In this document: positions 11,615 through 22,061 of the stretch, in pieces | Layout of the letters: every line of letters begins with the position of its first letter | Position numbering within the stretch: position 1 is the first letter of the stretch | DNA from: Blastocystis hominis | Lineage: Eukaryota; Sar; Bigyra; Opalinata; Blastocystidae | Assembly: GCF_000151665.1 (NCBI RefSeq) | Contig: NW_013171815.1 | Coordinates: 571,153 to 635,152, forward strand | DNA: 64,000 nt | Reading direction: 5' to 3' | The notes under the pieces: model-generated | Seen by the model: only the letters and a program-made list of their open reading frames with translations | What the model was told of the DNA's origin: nothing | Databases searched by the model: none | Translations under genes and position numbers: made by a program

Positions 11615-13573
11615 ATGAGTACGGAAGAAAAGCCATTAAAGTATTATCATGAGTACTTTGAACAATTGTTCATTGACCTCGTAGCAAGCTCTTTGTGGGC
11701 GGTCTTTCGTTCAAAACAACAGACCGTAGTAGCTTAACAAAACTAGATGATGCGTAGAGTCGTTATTGAATTACTTTTCCCAGTTTGGAGAGGTCAAGCA
11801 AGCAAATGTTATGAAGTATACAGACCGCCAAGTATCTCGCGGATTTGGGTTTTGCATTTTCGAAAATTCGTGCTCGGCGGAATTAGCCATGAAAACAAAG
11901 AATCATATAATAGATGGTCGAGAAGTACTGCCTATTGCCGAGTTGCTACGTTCTAGGTGGATGTTCGTTGGGCACTTCCTAAAGAAATGGCCCCTCCTCC
12001 ACAGTCTTCCTGTACGGTTTTATTCATCTCTCCTGACTCTAGCCGAGCAGTCTCCGAAGAACTGCGTCCGCAAGCTTTTCATCGGTCGCCTAAGTCTCGA
12101 TGTGACGGAGCGTACTCTTTCCGCGTTCTAAATACCCCTCCAGGCGAGCTTCGAAATTACTTTTCCCGTTTCGGAGAGATCGACAGCGTGACGATCACCA
12201 CCCGGCATGACAAGCGCCATTCGCACCGCCTCGGCTTTGTGACCTTCCACGAGGCCAGCAGCCTCACCGCCGCGCTGCAGCAGACGCCCCACACCATCGC
12301 CGGCCGCAGCTACGACGTCAAGCGAGCCTACTCGAAGGAGGACGAGCCCTCTTCTTCGTCCGCCGCCTCTTCCCTCCCTCCCTCCGATCCCTCCGAGTCG
12401 CTCGCCGAGCCCGCGGGGCTCCACGCCGCGCCCTCGCCTCCCGCGGGGACCGCGGGGTCGAAGCGATCGAAGGACCGCCGCGCCTCGCTGAAGCCCAAAC
12501 CCGCGGGTTCCATGGGCCTCGGGGGACCCAATGGACCCAATGGACCCAATGGACCCAATGGCCCGATTGGTTCGATTGGTTCGAGTGGTTCGAGTGGTCC
12601 CAGTGGTTCGAATGTCCCGAATGTCCCTAATGGTTCGAATGTCCCTAATGTCCCTAATGTCCCTAATGTCCCTAATGGTCCCAATGGTCCCAATGGTCCT
12701 AATGGTCCCAATGTCCCGAACGGTCTCAATGTCCCGAATGTCCCGAACAGCCTCAATGGGGTCACCAGCGGCCTCAATGTCCCGAATATCCCCAATGTCC
12801 CGAATTGTGCCCCGGGCGGGTCCGAGGAGGGTCTGCGCGGGTCGGTGCGCGAGCTGGCCGGTCTGGAGTTCTTCGACGAGCAGGACAACAACCCGCTCCC
12901 CGCGACCTACACGCAGTCCGCGCTGCCGCCGTTCGCCTCCGCGGGGCTGCCGCCGTTCCAGCAGCCCGCGGCCTTCCGCGACGGCGTGTTCCAGCGCGGC
13001 GAGCTGGGCCTGCAGCCGTCGCCGCGGTTCTACACGCAGCACGACGCGGACCTGTACGGCGGCGTGGACCCCGACTGGTCGCTGGAGCTCTCCGGGTCCT
13101 TCTTCGACGGGCCCTCGCCCCGCGTGGCCGTGGCCGGGCAGTTCGGGTCCGTCCCCGGAGACCCTGAAGGGCTGGGGTTCGGCGCGGCGCGGCGGCTGGC
13201 GCGGCACGACTCGCTGCCCGCGGCGCACGGAGGACTGTTCGGCGCGCAGAGAGACTCGGGACTGTTCGACTCGATGAGCTCGGCGGGGTCGCACTCCACC
13301 TTCGCGCGGCCGTTCTTCCCCTCGCAGCACGTGGCGTACTATGAGAATTACTTGGCCACGGATCCTGGGAATGAGGAGTTCGCGCCCGCGCCGGGGTTTT
13401 TCTCGAATGGCGGCATCGGCTCCGTCGGGTCCGGGGGGCTGATGGGGGACATGCGCGACGCGGATTACTTCAACAGCTCGTTCGATGATGCTTTGATGGG
13501 CGTACAACCCGATAAATTCACATGGAGCCAATTTACGGATTGGAGCGGCAAGGAGATTGATTCGATTCTGTAG
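11615..13573 (+). CDS. Two-RRM RNA-binding protein with NGP/VPN repeats
   Basis: Five introns of 31-32 nt give 599 residues. RRM1 has RNP2 KLFVGGLSF and RNP1 RGFGFCIF; RRM2 has KLFIGRLSL and HRLGFVTF. The arrangement resembles hnRNP A/B, Musashi and DAZAP1. After a Ser-rich stretch, nt 12520-12800 encode about 90 residues of NGP, VPN and SGS triplets, followed by a long GC-rich, glycine/proline/serine-rich C-terminus without a known domain. Expected role: mRNA binding and fate control. The low-complexity tail suggests condensate formation (inference). GC content here is the highest in the window. Confidence 0.88.
12520..12800 (+). repeat. 9-bp tandem repeat (Asn-Gly/Val-Pro units)
   Basis: Units of the form AATGGACCC / AATGTCCCT are repeated about 30 times with substitutions, encoding NGP and VPN triplets in the RRM protein. 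Runs of identical units indicate recent expansion by slippage. Confidence 0.85.
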
Positions 13574-13864
13574 GCGGCGGAACGGAGGAAGTGAGGCGTA
13601 GGGACGAGTCGGTGAGCAACCGTACTATTAATTTGAACAAGCGATCCCAGAATCACACGATTTTTAATTCTGGATCTACGAACCCGTGTGATGAATAGAA
13701 AAAAGATCTAGTAGCTTAGTTGGTAGTTAGGATTTTTGGTATCTGCCCAATTTGGGTTGTTTGTTTTGAAACGGTCCCCGCGGGGATGGGCGGTTTTGCG
13801 CCGAGTACACTGGTCCAACTGGGAATTGAGAACCATTCTTTATAATTTCCAGTTTTTGAACTTA
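13574..13864. other. Intergenic region, RRM gene / Rab6
   Basis: A 291-nt stretch between two same-strand genes. It contains a TGTTTGTT at 13758-13765, far from the upstream stop, and no other feature I recognise. Confidence 0.5.
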
Positions 13865-14684
<820 letters not shown>

Positions 14685-14692
14685 GTGTGGAG

Positions 14693-14700
14693 TGTTTGTT
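14693..14700 (+). terminator. TGTTTGTT poly(A)-associated motif (Rab6)
   Basis: An exact octamer 8 nt after the TAA. This spacing implies cleavage almost at the stop codon and a 3' UTR of a few nucleotides. Confidence 0.65.
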
Positions 14701-14776
14701 GAAAACGAATTTGAAATGGGCGTGTTTGGATGGGTGCTCGCTTTTCGGTTATTTTGTTATTTTTAGATTGGAAACC

Positions 14777-15824
14777 ATGATTTGCCTATTAACCGATATT
14801 CCATATGATGCTTTGTTAACACTACTGAGTTATTGTGAACCGCTTACGATTTTGCTTGGGATCAGTTGCCTATCGCACCACCTACGGATCATATGTCTAA
14901 ATTCCGACGCGCTCTGGAAGGAACAATGCCACAACGTTGGGATGCATCTACTACCATGCTTTTTGTAGTTGGGGATTTCACAGAAACTGTTCAAGGAAGT
15001 GTCCTGGATCAGTAACTACAAATATTACACACTCCATCTTCTACGAGCTCCCGCGTACGCTCGGTGATTATCAATCCGACGTAGGGTATTGAACCGACGG
15101 TACATGCGACGGTGTTGCAACCGAAATGAGTAAGGAAAGATTGTATGAATGGAATGGATAGAACGATCAACCTCCTGGTAATAAGTGGTGTGGGCGATGG
15201 CAGAGAGCGTGTGCTTCAATCTCAAGAAGATTCCTACTATTCTATAAACATCCGCAGCCAATTCAGCAACAACACAGGATTGGTTCGAAAAGAATTATTT
15301 TTCAATGGTCGAAACTATTATATTCTAAGCTTCTACACACATCTCTTGCTGTAAAGAAAAGTGTGAGGGGGGTCAAACCTAGTTCCTTTCCCAACTTTTT
15401 CCCCACTTTTCCCCTGTTTGAAAGCTATCGCGATGTGATTCTGTGGATCGTGGATGCGTCGCGCCAAGACACATCCCTTCGATTCAGCGAAGATAACATC
15501 CTTGCCAACATTCTCTATAATGAGCGGTACTATCACTACTCGCGAAAGTGTCTTCATTTGGTGTCGTTTGTGACACACACTCATTTGTAGCTCCTCTCCG
15601 GAATTGCTCCTTGGGTTCCTCTGATCGTCGTCGTTACAAACCAAGAACGGCCCGAATCAAAGAAAAACATCGAGATCATCAAGGAACTCCGGTTGTGGAA
15701 AGAGCACCGTCTGTGGAGAATTTATTCGCTGGAAAACACGCAAGAATCGATTTGCTCCTTGTACACGCAATGTGTGAATGAAGTGCACCGAATTCGATAT
15801 CGACTTGCAAGTGGTAGTGCTTGA
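14777..15824 (+). CDS. F-box-like domain fused to a degenerate ARF-like GTPase domain
   Basis: Five introns (33, 30, 32, 32, 30 nt) give 296 residues in one frame. Residues about 5-60 look like an F-box: IPYDALLTLLSYCEP, a Leu/Ile core, then SDALWKEQC. From about residue 110 the sequence follows the ARF/ARL fold: a P-loop-like strand INLLVISGVGDGRERVL, then DVILWIVDASR (cf. DAIIWVVDSSD in ARFs), VPLIVVVTNQE at the NKxD position, and a C-terminal helix. The P-loop lacks the GKT lysine, no WDxGG box is seen, and NKxD is TNQE, so nucleotide binding is doubtful. It could be an SCF-type adaptor using a pseudo-GTPase as a binding module (inference). Confidence 0.65.
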
Positions 15825-15862
15825 TTGTGAGTGAAAACAGTGTTTAACCACCAATAAACAAA

Positions 15863-16414
15863 TTACACGTTAGGATACTTGGGAGCATGGGCTGCAGCTG
15901 AAGACACAAAATCCTTGATAAAGGGGATGCGGTCGAGCAGACTGCCGAGACCAGGCACCTAGAATAGAATCAACTGCGATGAATAAAACACATACTTGAT
16001 GCAACATGGTAAATATCATAGGGAAGTAAGACCCAAACAATCGAATGATTCCGTACATCTCCAGCAACATTCCAAAAACAGGCCACTTCATAAGAACCAG
16101 AAAGACACCTCCAAAGAATGGGACAACACCTTTCCATTTCTATTGTTGAATCCACAGCAATGGGGCTACGGAACTATTTTCCAACGGGTTAAAGAACCGA
16201 AGACACCGCATAAAACCAAAAACGAAGGGCATCCCTCTAAAATCACATTTCACCCCTCCATTCTATACCCAATAAAGAGAATGTTCCCCATCGCCAATAG
16301 TGCGGGATCGAAGAGAAAGACTACTCCCAGGGTCAGCAGGATGCATCCAGTCGTAATTAGGATGATTCCGATTTTTCTGTTGTCGTTAAAGAATGTATCC
16401 ACTACAGATAGCAT
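15863..16414 (-). CDS. GOT1-like Golgi vesicle transport protein
   Basis: Three introns (32, 30 and 37 nt) give 150 residues. The order is a short charged N-terminus with NDNRKIGI, TM1-TM2 with LGVVFLFDPALLAMGNILF, a loop with GMPFVFGFMRC, then KWKGVVPFFGGVFLV and a fourth membrane segment. This matches yeast Got1 and its plant and animal homologues, four-helix proteins that aid ER-Golgi vesicle fusion. The stop TAA is followed at once by TTTGTTTATT. It faces the F-box fusion gene tail to tail with 38 nt between stop codons. Confidence 0.92.
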
Positions 16415-16488
16415 GAAATAGCAGAGTTTCTAAAAACCTAGATAGACTTATTCTCCTTCATTTCAATTTTTCAAATAATTTCTACAGA

Positions 16489-16964
16489 ATGAGCGGCAAG
16501 GGAGTGACTCAAGTGCTTAAATCGGTGAGAGTTCGCTTGTTTGGAATCATCAGTAGGAGTTGGAGGAATACCAGAGAGACAAATCGGAATACGCCTCTGT
16601 TCTCAAAAAGATTAGTGATTTGGAGTTGAGCGTTGCTGAAAACAAGTCGGCTTACTATTCCCGTTTTAATTGTAGAGATGTGATTGAAACACTTACTGGA
16701 ATGGAGGCAAGCCGCCGTTGCTACCGTGTTGTAGATTCGATTCTGGTTGAGCGAAATGTGGGTGAAGTGAAGGAAGCTCTCGAGGTAGAGAAGAATAATG
16801 TAAGCTTTAAAATGTGTCTTGACGTAGATGATGGTTTTGATGGGACAGTTGAATACTCGCAGTCGCGAGCTTGAAAAGAAGATCACAGCTTTTGAAGTAG
16901 GGTGAGCGTGGCGTTTGCGACATAGACCAAATATGGAAACCCTCAAACTGCGGAAAAGGCATAA
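16489..16964 (+). CDS. Prefoldin subunit 2
   Basis: Four introns (32, 30, 28, 29 nt) give 118 residues. It has the beta-prefoldin layout of two coiled-coil helices around a beta-hairpin with SRRCYRVVDSILVERNVGEV, the subunit 2 signature (cf. RKCFRLVGGVLVERTVKEV). Prefoldin captures nascent actin and tubulin for the CCT chaperonin. It is divergent from GOT1, with 74 nt between start codons that must hold both promoters. TGTTTGTT occurs at 17011-17018, 47 nt after the stop. Confidence 0.92.
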
Positions 16965-17156
16965 GCATGCTGTCTCTTGTTTATTTCTAATCATTCTTGG
17001 TATTGTTGATTGTTTGTTCGAGTGAATCAGAGCGATCACGGCGGAATCTGGTCGTGATGAATTTACTAGAAAAATTACTGAGCGGGAGGCGAATGGGAAT
17101 ATCGTGGATTCAACACCTACCATTTAGATTGTTTCAATAATCCAGTTGATTACAAT

Positions 17157-17565
17157 ATGGTAAGTGGTGCTCGAATGGATGCGTTGAGTTGTTTCGTTTG
17201 TGTTGTGCGTGAGTCTAACCTCTTTATAGTCTGCCAACGGAAAGAAGGTGAGCTTTTTTGCCTCGTTGTTACTATTTTTAGAAGTGGAGCAAGGGAAAGG
17301 TGCGAGAAACTATCGATAACAAGGTTTACTTCGAGCAGGCTGACTATGATAAGTTGGTCGCTGAGGTGCCTAAGGTATGTTCCGCAGAGCGATATGAACC
17401 GTCTAGATGAAGCTCATCACTGTCTATACCATTGTGGACCGTCTGAAGATCAACGGTTCCTGCGCTCGTGCTGGAATTCGTGAGCTCCTCAAGCAGGGAA
17501 AGATCGTGGAGGTTTCCAAGCGTGGACACTACATCTTGACCCGTAGCCTTCTCTTCGAGTTTTGA
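17157..17565 (+). CDS. RPS25: 40S ribosomal protein eS25
   Basis: Introns of 70, 34 and 32 nt give 90 residues: [11 protein letters not shown] at the N-terminus, then a winged-helix part with [30 protein letters not shown] and a final [10 protein letters not shown]. This is eS25 of the small subunit head. The first intron (17160-17229) sits immediately after the ATG and is more than twice the usual length here. TGTTTGTT is at 17625-17632. Confidence 0.95.
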
Positions 17566-17815
17566 GTTGTAGGCAGCCAATAAGCGATTGTAATCGGTCA
17601 CATATGGATTTGGAACACTGTACTTGTTTGTTTTCATACACCTGTACATTGCATCGAGTTGCAGCAGGGCGTTGTATAGTATTGTATGGAATTATGTGGT
17701 ATTACCTGGCTTTATATGGAGCTGCATTGCATTGTAATGCCTTACATTGCATTTCACTTCATCACATCGCATATTTCACAAACACCGTCACACTACAATC
17801 ATACCTTCAATCTCT

Positions 17816-18834
17816 TCACTTCGTCTTCTCGTACGGCGTGTACGATTTGCCTCCGTACTCCGCCCACGATCCATCGTACACCGCCATGCTTCCAGGCTCT
17901 CTTCGCTTCAGCAGATGCGCCGCGAAGTAGTCCACGCAAGCCGTCGTGCCCGATCCGCATCTACCCTTCACTCCATTCACTCAAAGCGACGAGAACACGA
18001 TCGGCTCCTTGCGATGAAGATCCACCTTGATGTCCGCGAAGAGCTTCGCTAGCTCTTCGGGCGGGCGGATCTCGAAGTTTTTCTCCGGGTTCGCCACGCA
18101 GGAGAACGGAATGTTCCGACTGCCCGGCATGTGCCCCGAGGTCAGTCCCGGTCGCGCTTCCGGCACCGTACCGTCGAATCGGCCCTTGGGACGCGCATCG
18201 ATGACCGTGAAGTCGATTTTTCCCTGCTTGTACTCATCGATGAGGTCAAGCACTTGATCGAGCGTGCGGACCATGCTGTAGTCGGGGTTCACGTAGAAAT
18301 GGCCGGGAGTGGTCACTGGAGCAGCCTCACCGCTTTCGAGTGGGCGCTTTTCGCTCTCCCAGCGAGGAAGACCGCCATTGAGCACATACACCTTCGCGTT
18401 CTTGTTGAAGAGGCGGAACATCCACCATGCGCGTGTGGCGCTGAAGAGACCGTGCGTGTCGTAGCTGGAGGTGAGAAAAGAGAGAAAGGAACGAACACTA
18501 CAATCTCGTCGGTATCGTTGATTCCCATGTTCTCCACGCACTGCTTGAAGTAGGTAGGCGAGGGAAGCATGTGGGGAAGCTTCAGCTGGCAATCAGCAAC
18601 AGCATCGATATCGAAAAACTGAGCTCCAGGAATTCGTTTCTATTTCTAGTTTCAAAAATATGGGAAATACTTCAGTAAATTCTTTTTTCGCATTACGTTT
18701 GGGATCGAGGTGGAGAGTAGCATCGAAAATGCGCACTTTCCCTAAGCGCTGCTGGAGCCATTCAGGATCCACAACTCCTATCCTTAAGAACACAAAAGTC
18801 AAAGAATACCATCGGCGGGGGTATAATACGACAT
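17816..18834 (-). CDS. 3-mercaptopyruvate sulfurtransferase (tandem rhodanese domains)
   Basis: Four introns (32, 31, 32, 30 nt) give 297 residues. The N-terminal rhodanese domain starts at VVDPEWLQQRLG and includes IPGAQFFDID and YDTHGLFSATRAWWMFR. The C-terminal domain has VIDARPKGRFDG, GHMPGSRNIPF and the active-site loop CGSGTTA. A CGSG loop indicates mercaptopyruvate rather than thiosulfate as donor. It transfers sulfur to thiols or cyanide, a source of persulfide and H2S. There is no targeting sequence, so a cytosolic place is likely. The usual loop is CGSGVTA; Thr replaces Val. Confidence 0.93.
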
Positions 18835-19000
18835 GGCGCGAGCAAAATTCAGACGAGTAGACTTTAAAGCAATCGATCGGAAAGAGGCGAGCATCCCAAT
18901 TATGAGATTTCTAGATCGTGGATTGTATTTTCGCATCCTTCTACTCCCGCGGGAATTTCGGTAACTGAAACGTCGAGATAATGAATTTAGATATAGCTCT

Positions 19001-20476
19001 ATGGAGGGTAAAAATGGTATTAATGGATTAAGGATAGAGAGAAAAAGCAGTGAGACGAGTTTAGTCACTTTACAAGATCATATCAAGGGTCCGAAGAAAA
19101 CTATTCAAATAAGCGGAGAACAATATGAAGTTCAATATTTTGAAAACGATCACGCAGAACAATACACACTAAGGAAGGTGGGTAGCTCCACAATCAGGCT
19201 ATTCGAAAACGGCGTCTTGCTCCAAGAATGGAATGAAGATAACGGTAAAAGGAATGGAAATTGCACACAATATGAGCTGGGGATGGTAAAACAAATCCAA
19301 AACTGGGAGAATCTTGCTTCTGATGGAGATGTGATTCGAATCCTCAATACCAAAGCGGGCAGTCAAGTGGAATTCATCGACCGTACATCGGGGGTCGTTG
19401 TGTATCGCGGGGGATACGACCGATTGATTCACAGACATGGGCGAGGTGTTGAGTTCGACCGCTCTACGGGAAAGGAATTATTTGAAGGATATTGGAAGAG
19501 TGGAACATTGGAACGGGTTCTGAAAACTTTTCGGGATAATCGAATGACAGAGTTCAAAGACGAGGCCAATGTGGACGTGGCTACCCGAGTTCCAGTGTAT
19601 ATCGGAGGCTATGTGTACAATCAAGGGAGCAATACGTTTAGCCGCAATGGTCTTGGATGCTCTATCGATCCTGTAACGCGAATAGCAACATGCGAAGAAG
19701 AATGGGAGAATGGAGTACAAGTTCGCGCTACGGAGCTCATCAATGGTTGGTACAAAGAGCCACTCTCGATTAGTTCCAGTGCTCTCTGGAGAGTGAGTGT
19801 GGTGGAAAGTAAAAAAGAATTGGGAAGAGGAGAGAAGATAGAAAATACAAAGAAAATGAAGGATTCGATCAATGGAATCGATGAAATGAATCGAATGAAT
19901 GTTATTTCTGTTCCTACTACGAGTAGTAGTAGTAGTAGGAAATATAATAATGATAATGATTATTGTAACAATGATGATGAGAATCGAATGAACCAAACTG
20001 ATAGCAATTTAGACCATTCTGGAAATTGTGGAATGAATGATTGGGAGAAGGAAAGACTTGAATATGAGATTAAGACTTCAGAGAGTTATATTGAGAAAGA
20101 ATATGTAGTTCCAAATGAAGATAAGAATGATCTGTCGACAAGCGACAATACATCCGAAGAGAATTTCTTAAGTTCCGATGAGCTGATAGGAATCGGATCT
20201 TCTTCAGAAGAAGACGAACCTTATAAAATCATCATTCATCAAAATCAAAAGGATTCGGTGACTTTTTCTAATCGACAATCTACTGGTCGAGTCTCTGGAT
20301 TGGCTCGCAGTTGTAATTTAGGAGCTGAAATGGAGATTTCTTTATCCTATGAAAACGATTCTAGTGCTTTGAAAGAGTTGAATGACACGAATGATTTCAG
20401 AGAAGTGAATGAAATGAGCGAGACAAGTAGCTCAGGAGTACATGTCACCGACACAAGTGATGAAATATTTTATTAA
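19001..20476 (+). CDS. MORN-like repeat protein with acidic disordered C-terminus
   Basis: A single exon of 491 residues. Residues about 30-260 contain short MORN-like units such as VVYRGGYDRL-x5-GRGVEF, LFEGYWKSGTL and PVYIGGY-x8-FSRNGLG. This whole segment is clearly related to the N-terminus of the LRR gene at 32511-34369 (same order of motifs, similar spacing). The remainder is Ser/Asp/Glu/Asn-rich with a poly-Ser run and looks disordered. I know no named family for the shared domain; no function is assigned. The tail-to-tail neighbour is NEDD1, with 14 nt between stop codons. Confidence 0.7.
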   Translation: MEGKNGINGLRIERKSSETSLVTLQDHIKGPKKTIQISGEQYEVQYFENDHAEQYTLRKVGSSTIRLFENGVLLQEWNEDNGKRNGNCTQYELGMVKQIQNWENLASDGDVIRILNTKAGSQVEFIDRTSGVVVYRGGYDRLIHRHGRGVEFDRSTGKELFEGYWKSGTLERVLKTFRDNRMTEFKDEANVDVATRVPVYIGGYVYNQGSNTFSRNGLGCSIDPVTRIATCEEEWENGVQVRATELINGWYKEPLSISSSALWRVSVVESKKELGRGEKIENTKKMKDSINGIDEMNRMNVISVPTTSSSSSRKYNNDNDYCNNDDENRMNQTDSNLDHSGNCGMNDWEKERLEYEIKTSESYIEKEYVVPNEDKNDLSTSDNTSEENFLSSDELIGIGSSSEEDEPYKIIIHQNQKDSVTFSNRQSTGRVSGLARSCNLGAEMEISLSYENDSSALKELNDTNDFREVNEMSETSSSGVHVTDTSDEIFY

Positions 20477-20477
20477 T

Positions 20478-20485
20478 AACAAACA
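20478..20485 (-). terminator. TGTTTGTT poly(A)-associated motif (NEDD1)
   Basis: An exact octamer 5 nt after the minus-strand TAG and abutting the stop codon of the MORN-like gene on the other strand. Confidence 0.65.
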
Positions 20486-20490
20486 CTTCT

Positions 20491-21972
20491 CTATCCTTTT
20501 TGTTGAAATTGCGATAACAAAAGCTCGATTTGATCGCGTTGCTGCTGAATGATCTGCTCCTGATCCGAAAACTGTCGAATCATATCAGCCTTCAGATCCG
20601 AAACCTCGCGGTGCACATACGTTTGAAGTTCGAATATCATCGGCTGCACCACTTCCATCAACATTTCCCGCAGATTCGCGCTCTCCACACCTTCTAAAAT
20701 CGTCTCTCCTCTCGATTGAATCGTCGACTGAATCTTCTCTTCTCTCCGCTCCGTCTCTTCCACCAGCATCTTCGACGGCGTGGATGTAATCGACGAAGTC
20801 GGCAGCGTTCCCATCGACTCCCCCATCGCATTACTCTGCTTCTGCGGCGTCGAAAACGTCGACGTCTGTCTCGACGCGCTGCGCAGCACTCGGTTGAATC
20901 GCAGCGTCGCGATCGGCTGCGTCGTAAACACGGACGCGACAGGAGCCGATAGATTCAGCGCGCTCCAGAGGAGAAGACGCTGGTCAGCGGTGGCTGCGAC
21001 CACGCGATCGTTGAGAATGTCGGCGGCGACAATAGCGGTGGGGGTCTGGAGAATTCCGATGATTCTACGATGAGAGAGAGAGAAGGAAAAAGAACTGATT
21101 GGTTTTCAGGTTGAAGAGAAGGAGAGAAGTGCCGGAGTAGCACACCACGCAGTTGAGTTGGGAGGAAAGGGAGAAAGAAAGATGGAGAGGCGTGGAGGAT
21201 TCGGAGGAATAGACGAGTGTGTACTAAATGGGGATGGAAATGGAGAATAAAAAATACGCGCTTGATGAGGGGAAGCATGCGGTAGATGCTTCCAGAAGAG
21301 GTGCTGAGGAAGAGAGTACCGTTTTCGTTTATGATGCTTAGGATGGACTGCGATGGAATCGAGGGTTTATGCCTACTTCGTTCTCGATGGTGGCGATTAG
21401 CTCACTGCGATAGTTTCGGGAATTCACTTCGATGATGTTTCCTTGCGAGGTGCAGGCGTACAGGAGTGTCGTTGAGTACTCGACAAAGCAGGTGATTTGA
21501 CAACCTGGATAGTTCACGTCCAGAACTGGAGCTGAAAACCCGGTTTTGGCAATAGGCCACAGCTGCAATATTAGAAGATTAAAATAATAATTGAATACTC
21601 GGATATTACCTTCTACATCGCCAGTTATCACATAGCGACTCCCGGATAAGATTATTCCACTCACAATCGGTACTATAATAGAATCCCTCATAGAATATCG
21701 TACTTGGTGCATCTTCAGATACTTGGTTTTTCGCGCTGATGAGCGTTTCTTTTTTGATATTCTGGAGAAACATATCCCCATTACTTGAGCACAAAAAGAT
21801 ATAGTTATCTATTTTCATTACAACCTCTCGATACAAACTTACTATTTTGATTCCAATCAAGAGCTCTGCAGCTACCCGAAGCAATCGATATCTCGCGAAA
21901 CAACTTCAACTCCTCATCAACTGACCAAATTGATGTCGAAAATCCAGACGAGCACAGCAAAACACTCTCCAT
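20491..21972 (-). CDS. NEDD1/GCP-WD, gamma-tubulin ring recruiting WD40 protein
   Basis: Six introns (34, 31, 36, 29, 34, 31 nt) give 428 residues. The first ~290 residues are divergent WD repeats (SGFSTSIWSVDEE, LSGSRYVITGDVEGNIR, VVAATADQRLLLWS). A Ser/Thr-rich linker leads to a C-terminal helix, VHREVSDLKADMIRQFSDQ, which matches the gamma-tubulin-complex binding helix of NEDD1 (cf. HxDxxNLHxEMIRQF). Role: microtubule nucleation by targeting the gamma-tubulin ring complex. The start chosen is the ATG at 21970-21972; an upstream ATG at 22061-22063 runs into a stop. The WD part is weakly conserved, so the tail carries the assignment. Confidence 0.8.
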
Positions 21973-22061
21973 GCCGTTCAGTTGGTGAATAGAGAAATGA
22001 TTTGGACTTTCTATTTTTTGCCTATGCGTAAGTTGCGTAAATTTTAGTTTTGTCAAAGAAC

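Noticed and set aside
12128-13531. 467-codon open frame opposite the RRM protein
   Set aside because: Composition artefact of the GC-rich repeat region.
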